A stretch of DNA of 64,000 nucleotides from Terriglobales bacterium (GTDB lineage: Bacteria > Acidobacteriota > Terriglobia > Terriglobales > Acidobacteriaceae), in assembly GCA_035651655.1 (NCBI GenBank), contig DASRFG010000023.1, positions 661,028 through 725,027 on the forward strand, read 5' to 3'. The position numbers and the translations under genes are program-made. The notes under the pieces were generated by a model. It was not told the origin of the DNA. It saw nothing but the letters and a program-made list of their open reading frames with translations, and ran no database searches. Below, piece by piece: positions 44,682 through 54,050 of the stretch. Every line of letters begins with the position of its first letter. Position 1 is the first letter of the stretch.

Positions 44682-46259
44682 GTGGCTAGTGGTGAAATTC
44701 ACCCGGTGCTGATTTTCGCGCTGCTCTTTACCGGGCTATTCATCGCTCACGCACCCCTTTTACGGCTTCCTTATTTTTGGGACGAGGCGGGATATTTTAT
44801 TCCCGCAGCGCGCGACCTGCTCCTGAGCGGCAGTCTCATCCCGCACTCTACGGTTTCTAATGCGCATCCTCCGCTGCTGATGGCTTATCTTGCAGCGTGG
44901 TGGAAGGTTTCCGGCTTCGCGCCGGCGGTCACGCGCACGGCCATGTTAATGGTCGCCGCTTTTTGTCTGCTCGGCATCTACCGCCTGGCGAAGCTTGTTT
45001 CCAACCGCGAAGTAGCCGTTGCCACGGTGCTCTGCACAGCGTCTTATCCCGTGTTCTTTGCCCAAAGCTCGCTGGCGCATTTGGATTTGGCGGCAGCAGC
45101 GCTCACCATTTGGGGGCTGGTCTCGTATCTGCAGGATCGCCGCTTTCCGACCACCGCCTGGTTTTCGCTGGCGGCCCTAACCAAGGAAACCGCGGTCCTG
45201 GCGCCCTTGGCGCTGCTCACCTACGAGTGGCTTTGTCCCTTGCGGCGCCGGGAAAGCACCCTCCAGCAGGTCTGCCTTTTTGAGCAGCGCAGCCGCCGTC
45301 GTGCCCTGGCACTAGGCGTCCCCGTTTTTGCGCTGGCGTGTTGGTTCGGCTATCACCGATGGCGTACCGGCTACGCCTTCGGCAATCCTGAATACGTTCG
45401 CTACAACCTGCAAGCCACGCTGCACCCGGCGCGCCTTCTGTTGGCTGCGATCTTCAGAGTCTGGCAGACGTTCGGCTACATGAATATGCTTTTTCTGAGC
45501 GGCGCAGCCGCGCTTGCAATGTCCTTCCCTCCTGTAATTGATTCTTCTGACGAAAGACAGCGCATTCGGCTCCCAGTGCAGCGAGCATTTGCTGCGGTGA
45601 TCATCACCTATCTGCTGGCAATGTCTCTAATCGGCGGAGCAGTACTGGCGCGCTATATGCTGCCTGTCATTCCTTTGGTCATTATTGTTTGCGTCTCCAC
45701 CTTGCGCCGGCGAATTCGACGCTGGCGCGCCGTTGTCGCCATAGTTGCCTTCGGATTTGTAATCGCACTGTTCGTAAATCCACCGTATGGATTTGCTCCT
45801 GAAGATAACCTCGCCTACCGCGACTACGTGCTGTTGCACAAAGAAGCCGACGGTTTCGTAGCTCAGCACTACACAAATTCCAGGGTACTGACCGCCTGGC
45901 CTGCATCCGACGAGCTCACCAAACCATATCTCGGATACGTCAAACATCCAGCGCGCGTGGTCAGTATTGATAATTTTTCGTTGCCGGAGATCTTGCGCGT
46001 GCGGGAGGCAGAATCAGGCTTCGATGTGGCACTCCTATTTTCCACCAAGTACGAACCCGCCAAACCTCTGCTCGGCGACTGGCAGGCATGGGAGAGAATC
46101 AAGACTCGTTTCTTTGGTTATCACCGCGATCTCCCACCCCAGGCCGCTGCCGAACTGCTGGGTGGAATCGTCGTCCTGGAAAAAAGACGCGGCGGCCAGT
46201 GGATAGTCTTAATTGACCTGCAGCCTGCCGTCAATGCGATAGCCAGCCCCCTTTATTAA
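44682..46259 (+). CDS. GT39-like membrane glycosyltransferase
   Basis: About 525 aa from GTG 44682 (GGAAG just upstream); the open frame reaches back over the DUF3467 gene but that part has no membrane character. About nine or ten hydrophobic helices. The first loop contains PYFWDEAGYFIPAARDLL, the conserved acidic loop of ArnT/PMT-type (GT39, GT-C fold) transferases, followed by HPPLLMAYLAAWWKVSG. It would transfer a sugar from a polyprenyl-phosphate donor on the periplasmic side. Acceptor unknown. Confidence 0.8.
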   Translation: MASGEIHPVLIFALLFTGLFIAHAPLLRLPYFWDEAGYFIPAARDLLLSGSLIPHSTVSNAHPPLLMAYLAAWWKVSGFAPAVTRTAMLMVAAFCLLGIYRLAKLVSNREVAVATVLCTASYPVFFAQSSLAHLDLAAAALTIWGLVSYLQDRRFPTTAWFSLAALTKETAVLAPLALLTYEWLCPLRRRESTLQQVCLFEQRSRRRALALGVPVFALACWFGYHRWRTGYAFGNPEYVRYNLQATLHPARLLLAAIFRVWQTFGYMNMLFLSGAAALAMSFPPVIDSSDERQRIRLPVQRAFAAVIITYLLAMSLIGGAVLARYMLPVIPLVIIVCVSTLRRRIRRWRAVVAIVAFGFVIALFVNPPYGFAPEDNLAYRDYVLLHKEADGFVAQHYTNSRVLTAWPASDELTKPYLGYVKHPARVVSIDNFSLPEILRVREAESGFDVALLFSTKYEPAKPLLGDWQAWERIKTRFFGYHRDLPPQAAAELLGGIVVLEKRRGGQWIVLIDLQPAVNAIASPLY

Positions 46260-46266
46260 CTCTTAA

Positions 46267-46297
46267 TGTCATTCCGGGCAACGGGAGGAATCCCTAT
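46267..46297. repeat. Intergenic repeat-like element
   Basis: The sequence TGTCATTCCGGGCAACGGGA and following GGAATCCCTA resembles a short intergenic repeat (TGTCATTC...GAATC family) that I recall as widespread in environmental genomes. ATTCC/GGAAT can pair. Only one copy noticed in this window. Confidence 0.4.
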
Positions 46298-46379
46298 ATT
46301 CATACACACAACGCGTGGCGGGTTTGGCGTTCGTCAAACGATCTGGTAATCTCCGTTGCTCAACCCTGGAGCCATTCTG

Positions 46380-47810
46380 ATGCAAAAGTGGAGTTCGACG
46401 GCATTCCTCGCGATTTTGTTGCTGTTTTGCGCAATCACATCAGGCGCGCAGGTTGATGACGCAACCAAGAAACTTTCCCACGACATTTTCAAAGAGCTGA
46501 TCGAAATCAATACCACCGACTCGGTTGGTAGCACTACCGTGGCCGCCGAGGCCATGGCGAAGCGCCTGCGGGATGCGGGATTTCCCGCAGAGGACGTTGT
46601 AGTACTCGGCCCCAGCGATCGCAAAGGCAATATGGTCGCGCGCCTCCACGGGACCGGGGCGCATAAGCCGGTGCTGCTCATCGGGCATCTCGATGTGGTG
46701 GAAGCTCGCCGCCAGGATTGGACCACCGATCCCTTTCAATTCGTGGAGCGGGACGGCTTTTTTTACGGTCGCGGCACTGAGGACATGAAGGACGGCGATG
46801 CAATCATGGTCACCACCCTCATTCGCATGAAACAGGAGGGATACAAACCAGACCGCGACATCATCCTTGCCCTTACCGCCGACGAGGAAGGCGGAAAATC
46901 AAACGGCGTTGACTGGCTCCTTAAGAATCACCGAAATCTGATTGAGGCTGATTTCGTTCTCAACCACGACGGCTCCGGCGTCTTGACTGAAAATGGAAAG
47001 CCGCTGCTGTTCTCCGTGAATGGCAGCGAAAAACTATATGGCGATTACCAGCTCACGGTCACCAACCCCGGCGGGCACAGTTCACGCCCGGTGCCGGACA
47101 ACGCCATTTACCACTTGGCGAATGCACTGGTCCGATTGGAGCATTATCAATTCCCTTTCGAACTCAATACTGTGACTCGCGCCTACTTCCAGGCCATGGC
47201 GAAGGTACAGACCGGACAGAAAGCTGCGGACATGCGCGCCATCCTGAAAACTCCTCCCGACCAGGCTGCCATTAAACGCCTCTCTGCCGATTCGCTGGAG
47301 AATGCCACCATGCGTACCACCTGTGTGGCCACTCGACTTGACGCCGGTCATGCCAACAATGCCCTGCCTCAAATGGCGCGCGCGAATGTGAACTGCCGTA
47401 TCCTGCCTGGACACTCGCGCGAACAAGTACGTCAAACCCTGATTCGCGTTTTTGCCGATCCCAAGATTTCGGTTGGTTCGGTTGCCAACGACGGCACCGT
47501 CTCGGACACAGCGCCCGAAAGCACCGCACTCCCGCCTGCGCCCCTGCGTCCGGAAGTAATAAAGACGCTGGAACGGACCACAGCGGCTAAATGGCCCGGC
47601 GTTCAGGTAGTGCCCTCCATGTCCAGAGGAGCCTCCGACGGCATCTACACCAACGCGGTCGGCTTGCCCACTTATGAAGTTTCCGGCATAGCCATTGAAG
47701 CTAGCGACAGTCGTGCCCACGGAAAAGACGAACGGGTGGGGATCGAATCGTTTTACAACGGAGTGGACTTCTACTATCGCTTCTTGAAGGCGCTGACCTC
47801 GTCAGAGTGA
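46380..47810 (+). CDS. Exported M20-family metallopeptidase
   Basis: 476 aa from ATG 46380, supported by TGGAG 8 bases upstream and a clean signal peptide (AFLAILLLFCAITSGAQ); a TTG at 46356 is less likely. The metal ligands are visible: GHLDV (H103, D105), GRGTEDMKDG (D135), ADEEGG (catalytic and metal Glu near 168-169), and a C-terminal His in DSRAHGKDERVG. The lid domain is present (NPGGHSSRPVPDN). It probably hydrolyses peptides or acyl-amino acids in the periplasm. The gene converges on modC with 7 bp between. Confidence 0.88.
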   Translation: MQKWSSTAFLAILLLFCAITSGAQVDDATKKLSHDIFKELIEINTTDSVGSTTVAAEAMAKRLRDAGFPAEDVVVLGPSDRKGNMVARLHGTGAHKPVLLIGHLDVVEARRQDWTTDPFQFVERDGFFYGRGTEDMKDGDAIMVTTLIRMKQEGYKPDRDIILALTADEEGGKSNGVDWLLKNHRNLIEADFVLNHDGSGVLTENGKPLLFSVNGSEKLYGDYQLTVTNPGGHSSRPVPDNAIYHLANALVRLEHYQFPFELNTVTRAYFQAMAKVQTGQKAADMRAILKTPPDQAAIKRLSADSLENATMRTTCVATRLDAGHANNALPQMARANVNCRILPGHSREQVRQTLIRVFADPKISVGSVANDGTVSDTAPESTALPPAPLRPEVIKTLERTTAAKWPGVQVVPSMSRGASDGIYTNAVGLPTYEVSGIAIEASDSRAHGKDERVGIESFYNGVDFYYRFLKALTSSE

Positions 47811-47817
47811 CTGGATA

Positions 47818-49023
47818 TTAGGGTCGCACAAGATGGCAGGAGTGAGTCTTTATCACCAGCCACACTGCCTTGCCGCTCTCGAGTTGCAGTGAATCTCGCG
47901 CGCCGGGAGTGAGATGAACCTCAAAAAGCGCTCCGCAGTCCACCTGGGCGATCACCATAAAGTCTCGTTGGACCAGCGAGGTTATTTTTCCCGCGATTAT
48001 GTTTCGCGCACTCAGAGACTGGGGCTGCGCTGCTGCCACAAGAATGTCGCCCGCGCGCACAGCTAACCGAAGTCGTGCGTTCACCTCCACCCGGGTAAGC
48101 GGTGCTTCCAAGTGCACCCCGGCTCCGTCGAGGGCGCAGGTCATGGTGCCCTGTCGTTCGTGTATCTCGCTCACTCTGGCGTCGAAGATGTTCTCAAAGC
48201 CGGCCAACTGAGCAACCATCTCCTGACGGGGCGTTTCCAGCACTTCATGAGGCGTCCCTTGAGAAAGCAGTTTTCCCTTTTCCATAAACAACACACGCTC
48301 GCCGAGCGCAAACACTTCTTCCCGACTGTGGGTGACGTACAAAATCGGGATACGGTGCAGATCGTTCCAGATGCGCAGGTCTTTCACGATGGACGACTTG
48401 GTGGGGGCATCGAGAGCTGCCAGGGGTTCATCAAGCAACAGCAAACAAGGCTCTATCACCAGCGCACGGGCCAAAGCCACACGCTGACGCTCGCCACCGG
48501 AAATGTCACCTGGCCGGCGGTCCAGCAGATGAGCAATGTTTAGTGTCTGCACAATCTTGTCGGCGCGCAGGCTTCTCTCGTCGGGATCAAACTTGCCCAG
48601 GCCGTACTCCACGTTTCCTCTCACCGTGAGGTGAGGAAATAACGCCAGGTCTTGAAACACATAACCAATTCGGCGTTGTGCCGGCGGAGAATTTACCTTG
48701 GGAGCGCGCCCCGGGGGTCGCTCAAAGAGTACATGCCCGGCAACCGCAATTCGACCAGTATCAGGCGTAAGCAATCCGGCTAGACAGTTCAGCAGCGTGG
48801 TCTTCCCCGAGCCAGACGCACCGAAAACAATGGTGATACCTGGGGGAACGGAAAACTGCACATCTAGATTGAAGCCCAGGTGGGAAGGATCATCGTCTTC
48901 GCTGGCGCTCAGATGCTTAAGGATGTGGGCATCCAAGCCCGTTGCCCCGACCGCGACGGTTGGCAAAATAGGACTCAGAGCTGCCCGCTGTTCTCCAGCT
49001 ATTTCCACGGCCAAATCGCCCAT
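47818..49023 (-). CDS. modC: Molybdate ABC transporter ATP-binding protein ModC
   Basis: 401 aa. Walker A FGASGSGKTT, then VFQDLALFPHLTV (Q-loop), signature ISGGERQRVALARAL, Walker B LLLLDEPLAALD and H-loop VTHSREEV. The C-terminal regulatory part has two TOBE/Mop-like lobes (SARNIIAGKITSLVQRDFMV). The N-terminus has about 40 extra residues before the usual ModC start. It overlaps the modB 3' end by 25 bp. It should drive molybdate or tungstate import. Confidence 0.85.
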   Translation of the reverse strand: MGDLAVEIAGEQRAALSPILPTVAVGATGLDAHILKHLSASEDDDPSHLGFNLDVQFSVPPGITIVFGASGSGKTTLLNCLAGLLTPDTGRIAVAGHVLFERPPGRAPKVNSPPAQRRIGYVFQDLALFPHLTVRGNVEYGLGKFDPDERSLRADKIVQTLNIAHLLDRRPGDISGGERQRVALARALVIEPCLLLLDEPLAALDAPTKSSIVKDLRIWNDLHRIPILYVTHSREEVFALGERVLFMEKGKLLSQGTPHEVLETPRQEMVAQLAGFENIFDARVSEIHERQGTMTCALDGAGVHLEAPLTRVEVNARLRLAVRAGDILVAAAQPQSLSARNIIAGKITSLVQRDFMVIAQVDCGALFEVHLTPGARDSLQLESGKAVWLVIKTHSCHLVRP

Positions 49024-49682
49024 ACCCTTCGATTCAAAGCGTACACCAATGCCAGGACCACAAATGAAATAGCCAGAAGCACAAGCGCTGTCTGGTTAGC
49101 AGCGGCGTAGTTCGTGGCCTGCACCTGGTCATATATATCAATGGAGACGGTGCGGGTGACGCCCGGAATATTGCCGCCCACCATCAGCACCACGCCAAAC
49201 TCTCCCATGGTGTGCGCGAATGTAAGCGCGACGCCCGTCAGCAGTCCCGAAGTGGAGAGGGGCACGATCACATTGAAGAAGGTGCGCAGTTGCGACGCTC
49301 CCAAAGTAGATGACGCTGCAATCAGTTTTCGATCCACGGTTGCGAACGAAGCCGCAAAGGGCTGCACCGCAAAAGGCAAGCTGTAAAGGATCGAGCCGAC
49401 CACTAGGCCCTCAAAAGTGAAAGCCAGGGTATGACCGGTGAGCGAAGTCCACATCCTTCCAACTGGACTCCTCGAGCCTAGTGCCAGCAGGACGTAAAAA
49501 CCCAGCACGGTCGGGGGCAGGACCAGGGGCAGCCCAACCACAGCCTCTACCAGAAATTTTCCACGCCAGCTTGAGTAAGTGATCCAGTACGCAATAGGCA
49601 GGCCGACCACCAACAGCACGGCTGTGACTACCAATGCCAGCCTCAGGGTCAAGGCGAACGCCTGCCAATCCATACGGAGCAT
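48999..49682 (-). CDS. modB: Molybdate ABC transporter permease ModB
   Basis: 227 aa with about five or six membrane helices. The EAA-loop region is recognisable in AASSTLGASQLRTFFNVIVP, and HTMGEFGVVLMVGGNIPGVT with SIDIYDQVQATNYAAAN is strongly ModB-specific. A possible ribosome-binding site AGAGGA sits close to ATG 49682 and at a better distance to the Met four codons later (49673). It is coupled to modC by overlap. No modA is adjacent on either side. Confidence 0.88.
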   Translation of the reverse strand: MLRMDWQAFALTLRLALVVTAVLLVVGLPIAYWITYSSWRGKFLVEAVVGLPLVLPPTVLGFYVLLALGSRSPVGRMWTSLTGHTLAFTFEGLVVGSILYSLPFAVQPFAASFATVDRKLIAASSTLGASQLRTFFNVIVPLSTSGLLTGVALTFAHTMGEFGVVLMVGGNIPGVTRTVSIDIYDQVQATNYAAANQTALVLLAISFVVLALVYALNRRVWAIWPWK

Positions 49683-49818
49683 TCCTCTTAGTAGAAATCA
49701 GAGTGAAAACCTGATTGTATCCGCGACCCCATGCGGACGTCACATCCGGCGCTCATGCCAGTGGCTTGGTAAATTATCAGCAGCACGGAACCCTCTTCGT
49801 TCCTGAAATAGGACGCCT

Positions 49819-49834
49819 TGTGATGGCGATCACA
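49819..49834. promoter_or_regulatory. CRP/FNR-type palindrome
   Basis: TGTGATGGCGATCACA is a perfect match to the CRP half-site pair TGTGA-N6-TCACA. It lies between divergent modB (starts 49682) and the propeller gene (starts 49918), about 85-135 bp from each start. No regulator gene is in the window. Confidence 0.45.
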
Positions 49835-49917
49835 CGCGAACTCACTCAATTTGCTTTGACACGCTCTCCATGCAGCCATAGTTTGTTTTTTATCTCTTCT
49901 CATCCCAGGATTGGATC

Positions 49918-52900
49918 ATGAGGCGCAATAGCGCGCGTCATATTGCTCGCGCAGTCATGGTATTCACTTTTTTGGGATGGGCGCCGGACGCGTGGGCGCA
50001 GAGGTCCCTCCCTCCATCCGAAAAGGGCGCCCGAGACCATTTCTTACAGCGCGAGCGCTGGTTCCGCAACGGACGCACAATTCGAGGACAATCAGCGGCC
50101 GCTCTGTTGCGTCGCGCTCATCAACAGAAGATGGCGCTGCGCTCGGCGCGCGCGGTATCTGAAACATCATCCCCTGCGTGGAGACCGCTGGGACCCACAA
50201 ACTTCGCTTCCCGCACCTTCGGTCCCGACCAGGACTATGGCTTCGTCAGTGGACGTGTAACCTCCATCACCATTGACCCATCCGACACAACCGGCAACAC
50301 CGTTTATGCGGGCGGTGCATACGGTGGTGTTTGGAAAAGTACGAACGCCGCCAACCCAGATCCAACCACTGTCACTTGGACCGCGCTCACTGACGGTCAA
50401 GCTACCCTCGCGACAGGCGCCATCGCGCTACAGCCGAACAATAGTCAGCTGATTCTGGTTGGAACCGGTGAACCGAACGGTTCAGGCGATTCTTACTACG
50501 GGCTCGGCATTCTTCGCTCCACTAATCACGGAGGCACCTGGAGCTTGATCAGCTCGGCGGATTCCGGAGCCCACCCATTCGCCGGATTGGGTTTCAGCAA
50601 GCTCGCTTTCAGCCAGGTCAATCCGAACCTGGTAGTGGCAGCGGCCAGCAACTTCGATTTTTATCCATCACCGTTGGCGTCGGGCGCGCCCGGCCTGTAC
50701 TGGTCGAATAATTCCGCTAATCCAGGGCTCACTTGGCAGATGGCCAGCGTCACCGATGCTGGTGTTCCGGTTGCCCAGCAATCAGTCTCGGATGTTACGT
50801 ACAACTCCTCGAATGGCACGTTTTACGCCGCAATGACAGGACATGGCTTCTACAGTTCGACCGATGGCGCCAACTGGACTCGGCTGCCCAATCAGCCGGG
50901 GTTGGGACTGATCGCGGCGAACTGCCCGCCGGCGGCAATCGATGCTGCAACCTGTCCCATTCTGCGCGGCCAGATTGCCATCCGGCCGGGGGCCAATGAG
51001 ATTTACGTGTGGTACATCTCACAAAACCCGGTAGATTTCACGTTTACCGATCAAGGCATTTACAAGAGCACGGATAGCGGGTCAACCTGGCTGCAGATTA
51101 ACACCAGCTCAATTGATTTCTGTGGAGACGCGGAAGGGTGTGGCACCGCCGACCAGGGAATTTACGACTTGGAATTGGCTGCTGTTCCCTCAGGAAGCGG
51201 CACTGACCTGTACGCCGGGGCCATCAATCTCTACAAATGTTCCGTCAATCTCTCAAATCCAACCTGCTCTTCCGGATTTCTCAACCTGACTCGCGTGTAC
51301 GGCTGTAGCCCCGTCGCCTGGGTTTCGCACCTTCATCCCGACCAGCACGATCTCGACTTCATGATTGTGAACGGCCACGCTTTGATGTACTTCGGCAACG
51401 ATGGTGGTGTGAACCGCGCGCTTGACGGCTACAACCTGCGCTCCGGAACTTGCGCGACATCGAACCCGTTCGACAACCTGAATGCAAACTTGGGCTCGCT
51501 GAGTGACTTCGTCTCTTTTTCGCAGCATCCCACTGATCGGACCGTTCTGCTCGGCGGAACGCAGGACAACGGCTCGCCCGCAACCGCCTCCACTGTTGCT
51601 CCCGGTTGGCTCACAGTCAACGGCGGGGACGGCGGGTACAACGCCATCAATCCCGGCAATCCTACCCAATGGTTCACGTCGAATATTTTTGTGAGCATTC
51701 AAAGCTGTTTATCCGGAGTGAATTGCAGCGGCCTCGATTTTCAGACCATCGTGGACTCCAACACGCTCGAGGGAGACCAGGGAGCTTTCTATACGCCGTA
51801 CATCCTCGATTCCCAGGCGAGCAATAGGATGATTGTCGGAACTTGCCGGGTGTGGAACGGCAATACCGATGGCACAGGCTTTTCTCCCAGCAGCTTCAAT
51901 TTTGATACCAGCACGGCCGCTGCCTGCACCGGGTTCGAGGCCAATCTTGTCTCCGCCTTGGCCGCCGGAGGTCCAGCATCGGGCGGCAACTCTTCCGTAA
52001 ACTACGCGGGCACGAGCGCCGGCCAAATTTTTGCTACCAGCGACGCAGCGGGCGGTCCGTTCACATGGGCTGACGTTACTCCGCCCGGCACTGCGGGTTT
52101 CCGCATTTCTGACGTCGCCCTCGACCCGTCCGACCTAACCGGGCAGACCGCCTACGCCACCGTGATGGGATTCGGCGTTCCCCATGTATGGAGGACCACA
52201 AACGGCGGCGCCGCCTGGACCGATTTCACCGGCGACCTGCCCGACGCGCCGGCTGATTCAGTAATTGTTGATCCGGACAATAGCAGCACCATCTACGTCG
52301 GTACTGACGTCGGCGTCTTTCAAACTACGAATGGAGGCGTCAACTGGACCGAGGTCGGGCCAACCTCGGGCACGGGGCTACTGCCCAGCGCGCCGGCGAT
52401 GACTCTCAGATTCTTTGAGAGCGGCGGATTCAAGATCCTCAGAGTTGCCACCTACGGCCGGGGAATTTGGGAACTTGTTTTGGCGAGCCCGCCGCCTGAT
52501 TTTCAGATTGCGGTTTCCTCACCCGTTGCGGTCTATCCAGGTCAGGCAGGATCATTCTCCGGAACCCTGACCTCTCTGATCGGCTACAACAGCCCGGTAG
52601 CGCTTAGTTGTGATGGCAGTACACAGCCGCCCAGCTGCGTTGGCCCAAGCGTAACCCCGACTTCCAGCGGAGCGCCCTTTACAGCTACGTTTGGCGGCAG
52701 CAGCATCAAGGATTTCAGCTTCAACCTCAAAGGCGTCGGTTCTGACCCTAAGCACGTCACCCACTCTGCTCCGGTGCTTCTGCATGTTGTGGATTTTGCT
52801 CTGGGGGCTCCTTCCCCTTCCGCGCTGATCGTGAACAGCGGCTCAATTTCTAATAGTGCGACAATGCAGGTCACAGCCCAGGGAGCGTTCAATGCGGCTG

Positions 52901-53973
52901 TCACCCTTTCTTGTGCAGGCCTGGTGCCTCCCGGCGCGAGCTGTCATTTCTTGCCCTCGGACACGGTGCAGCCCACTTCGGCTTCCCCGGTCACGGTCAC
53001 GATGTGGGTCAGCACTGCCGAGGACACGCCAGCCAGTACTTCCAATTTCAATGTCGTCGCCAACTCCATCGGCGCACCGGCACCTAAGACTCAGAGTCTC
53101 TCTCTCACCGTCAAAGTGGTCCCCGATTACAAATGGCAAGTACAGTCCGCCTCGGTTTTGCCGGGGAACTCAGCAACCATGCCGCTCACTTTTCAGCCGG
53201 TAAATGGATATAAGGGGACCGTAAACATAACTTGCGATGCCAGCGCCGCGGGCGGTGCTTCCTGCAGCGTTAGTCCGACGAGTGTATCTCTCGCGCACGG
53301 CGCGGACAGCGCAACTTTAACTGTAAGCGTTCCACGCTCAGCTTTGGTGGGCAATTATCCCGTGAACGTGAGCACTCACGACGCATCCGGCATCCCCGTC
53401 CACAATTTCGCCGCTATGCTCACCGTGGATGCAGACTTTTCAGCAAGTGTTTCGAACAGTTCCGTTACTGTGTCCGCTGGACAGACAGCGGAATATCACT
53501 TGCAGCTTGTTGGCGTGGGAGGAGCCTTCAACGATCAAGTGGCATTCCTCTGTTCAGATCACGTATCCGGCAGCAACTGCTCATTTTCACCAGTGGTAAT
53601 CACTCCTGGGGCCGGAGTAGCAAACGTGCTCGTGAGCGTTTCAACCATGGCACCCGTGCCAACGTTGGCCGTGTTCCACCCGCCGCAGCACCGGAACAGC
53701 ATTCCGATCACCGCGCTCTGGACTCTGCCGCTTTGTGGCCTGCTAACAACCGGTTTTCTGCCTTTCTCCCGGAAAAGACGCTTGCGCTTGTATTGTGGAC
53801 TGCTGATTCTATTCACCCTGTCGTTGGCTGAGATGAGTTGCGGCGGCGGCGGAAACAGCAACAGTCCACCGCCGCGCAGTGGGGGCACTCCTCCGGGCAC
53901 TTACACGGTAAAGATAAGCGCTGCCTCCCCCTCCATTACGCACACCACCTCACTAACGTTGGTGGTGCAATAA
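49918..53973 (+). CDS. Very large exported BNR-propeller / Ig-repeat protein
   Basis: 1351 aa. Signal peptide 1-27 (AVMVFTFLGWAPDAWA). The N-terminal half is a sortilin/VPS10-like propeller with BNR-type blades (GVWKSTN, GILRSTNHGGTW, GFYSSTDGANWTRL, GIYKSTDSGSTWL, HVWRTTNGGAAWTDF, GVFQTTNGGVNWTEV). The second half has about four Ig-like or CARDB-type repeats with Cys pairs (ALSCDGSTQPPSC, TLSCAGLVPPGASC, NITCDASAAGGASC, FLCSDHVSGSNC). Near the end are two hydrophobic stretches (LWTLPLCGLLTTGFLPF, LYCGLLILFTLSLAEM) with RKRR between, then CGGGG and a final Ig strand. Likely surface-displayed; substrate unknown. Confidence 0.82.
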   Translation: MRRNSARHIARAVMVFTFLGWAPDAWAQRSLPPSEKGARDHFLQRERWFRNGRTIRGQSAAALLRRAHQQKMALRSARAVSETSSPAWRPLGPTNFASRTFGPDQDYGFVSGRVTSITIDPSDTTGNTVYAGGAYGGVWKSTNAANPDPTTVTWTALTDGQATLATGAIALQPNNSQLILVGTGEPNGSGDSYYGLGILRSTNHGGTWSLISSADSGAHPFAGLGFSKLAFSQVNPNLVVAAASNFDFYPSPLASGAPGLYWSNNSANPGLTWQMASVTDAGVPVAQQSVSDVTYNSSNGTFYAAMTGHGFYSSTDGANWTRLPNQPGLGLIAANCPPAAIDAATCPILRGQIAIRPGANEIYVWYISQNPVDFTFTDQGIYKSTDSGSTWLQINTSSIDFCGDAEGCGTADQGIYDLELAAVPSGSGTDLYAGAINLYKCSVNLSNPTCSSGFLNLTRVYGCSPVAWVSHLHPDQHDLDFMIVNGHALMYFGNDGGVNRALDGYNLRSGTCATSNPFDNLNANLGSLSDFVSFSQHPTDRTVLLGGTQDNGSPATASTVAPGWLTVNGGDGGYNAINPGNPTQWFTSNIFVSIQSCLSGVNCSGLDFQTIVDSNTLEGDQGAFYTPYILDSQASNRMIVGTCRVWNGNTDGTGFSPSSFNFDTSTAAACTGFEANLVSALAAGGPASGGNSSVNYAGTSAGQIFATSDAAGGPFTWADVTPPGTAGFRISDVALDPSDLTGQTAYATVMGFGVPHVWRTTNGGAAWTDFTGDLPDAPADSVIVDPDNSSTIYVGTDVGVFQTTNGGVNWTEVGPTSGTGLLPSAPAMTLRFFESGGFKILRVATYGRGIWELVLASPPPDFQIAVSSPVAVYPGQAGSFSGTLTSLIGYNSPVALSCDGSTQPPSCVGPSVTPTSSGAPFTATFGGSSIKDFSFNLKGVGSDPKHVTHSAPVLLHVVDFALGAPSPSALIVNSGSISNSATMQVTAQGAFNAAVTLSCAGLVPPGASCHFLPSDTVQPTSASPVTVTMWVSTAEDTPASTSNFNVVANSIGAPAPKTQSLSLTVKVVPDYKWQVQSASVLPGNSATMPLTFQPVNGYKGTVNITCDASAAGGASCSVSPTSVSLAHGADSATLTVSVPRSALVGNYPVNVSTHDASGIPVHNFAAMLTVDADFSASVSNSSVTVSAGQTAEYHLQLVGVGGAFNDQVAFLCSDHVSGSNCSFSPVVITPGAGVANVLVSVSTMAPVPTLAVFHPPQHRNSIPITALWTLPLCGLLTTGFLPFSRKRRLRLYCGLLILFTLSLAEMSCGGGGNSNSPPPRSGGTPPGTYTVKISAASPSITHTTSLTLVVQ

Positions 53974-54050
53974 CGCTTGTGCCGCCTGCGAACTACAGTT
54001 GAGCGCTGCCTTCTGAACTCTCAGATGACAAGTGAACGGCAGGATCGAGG

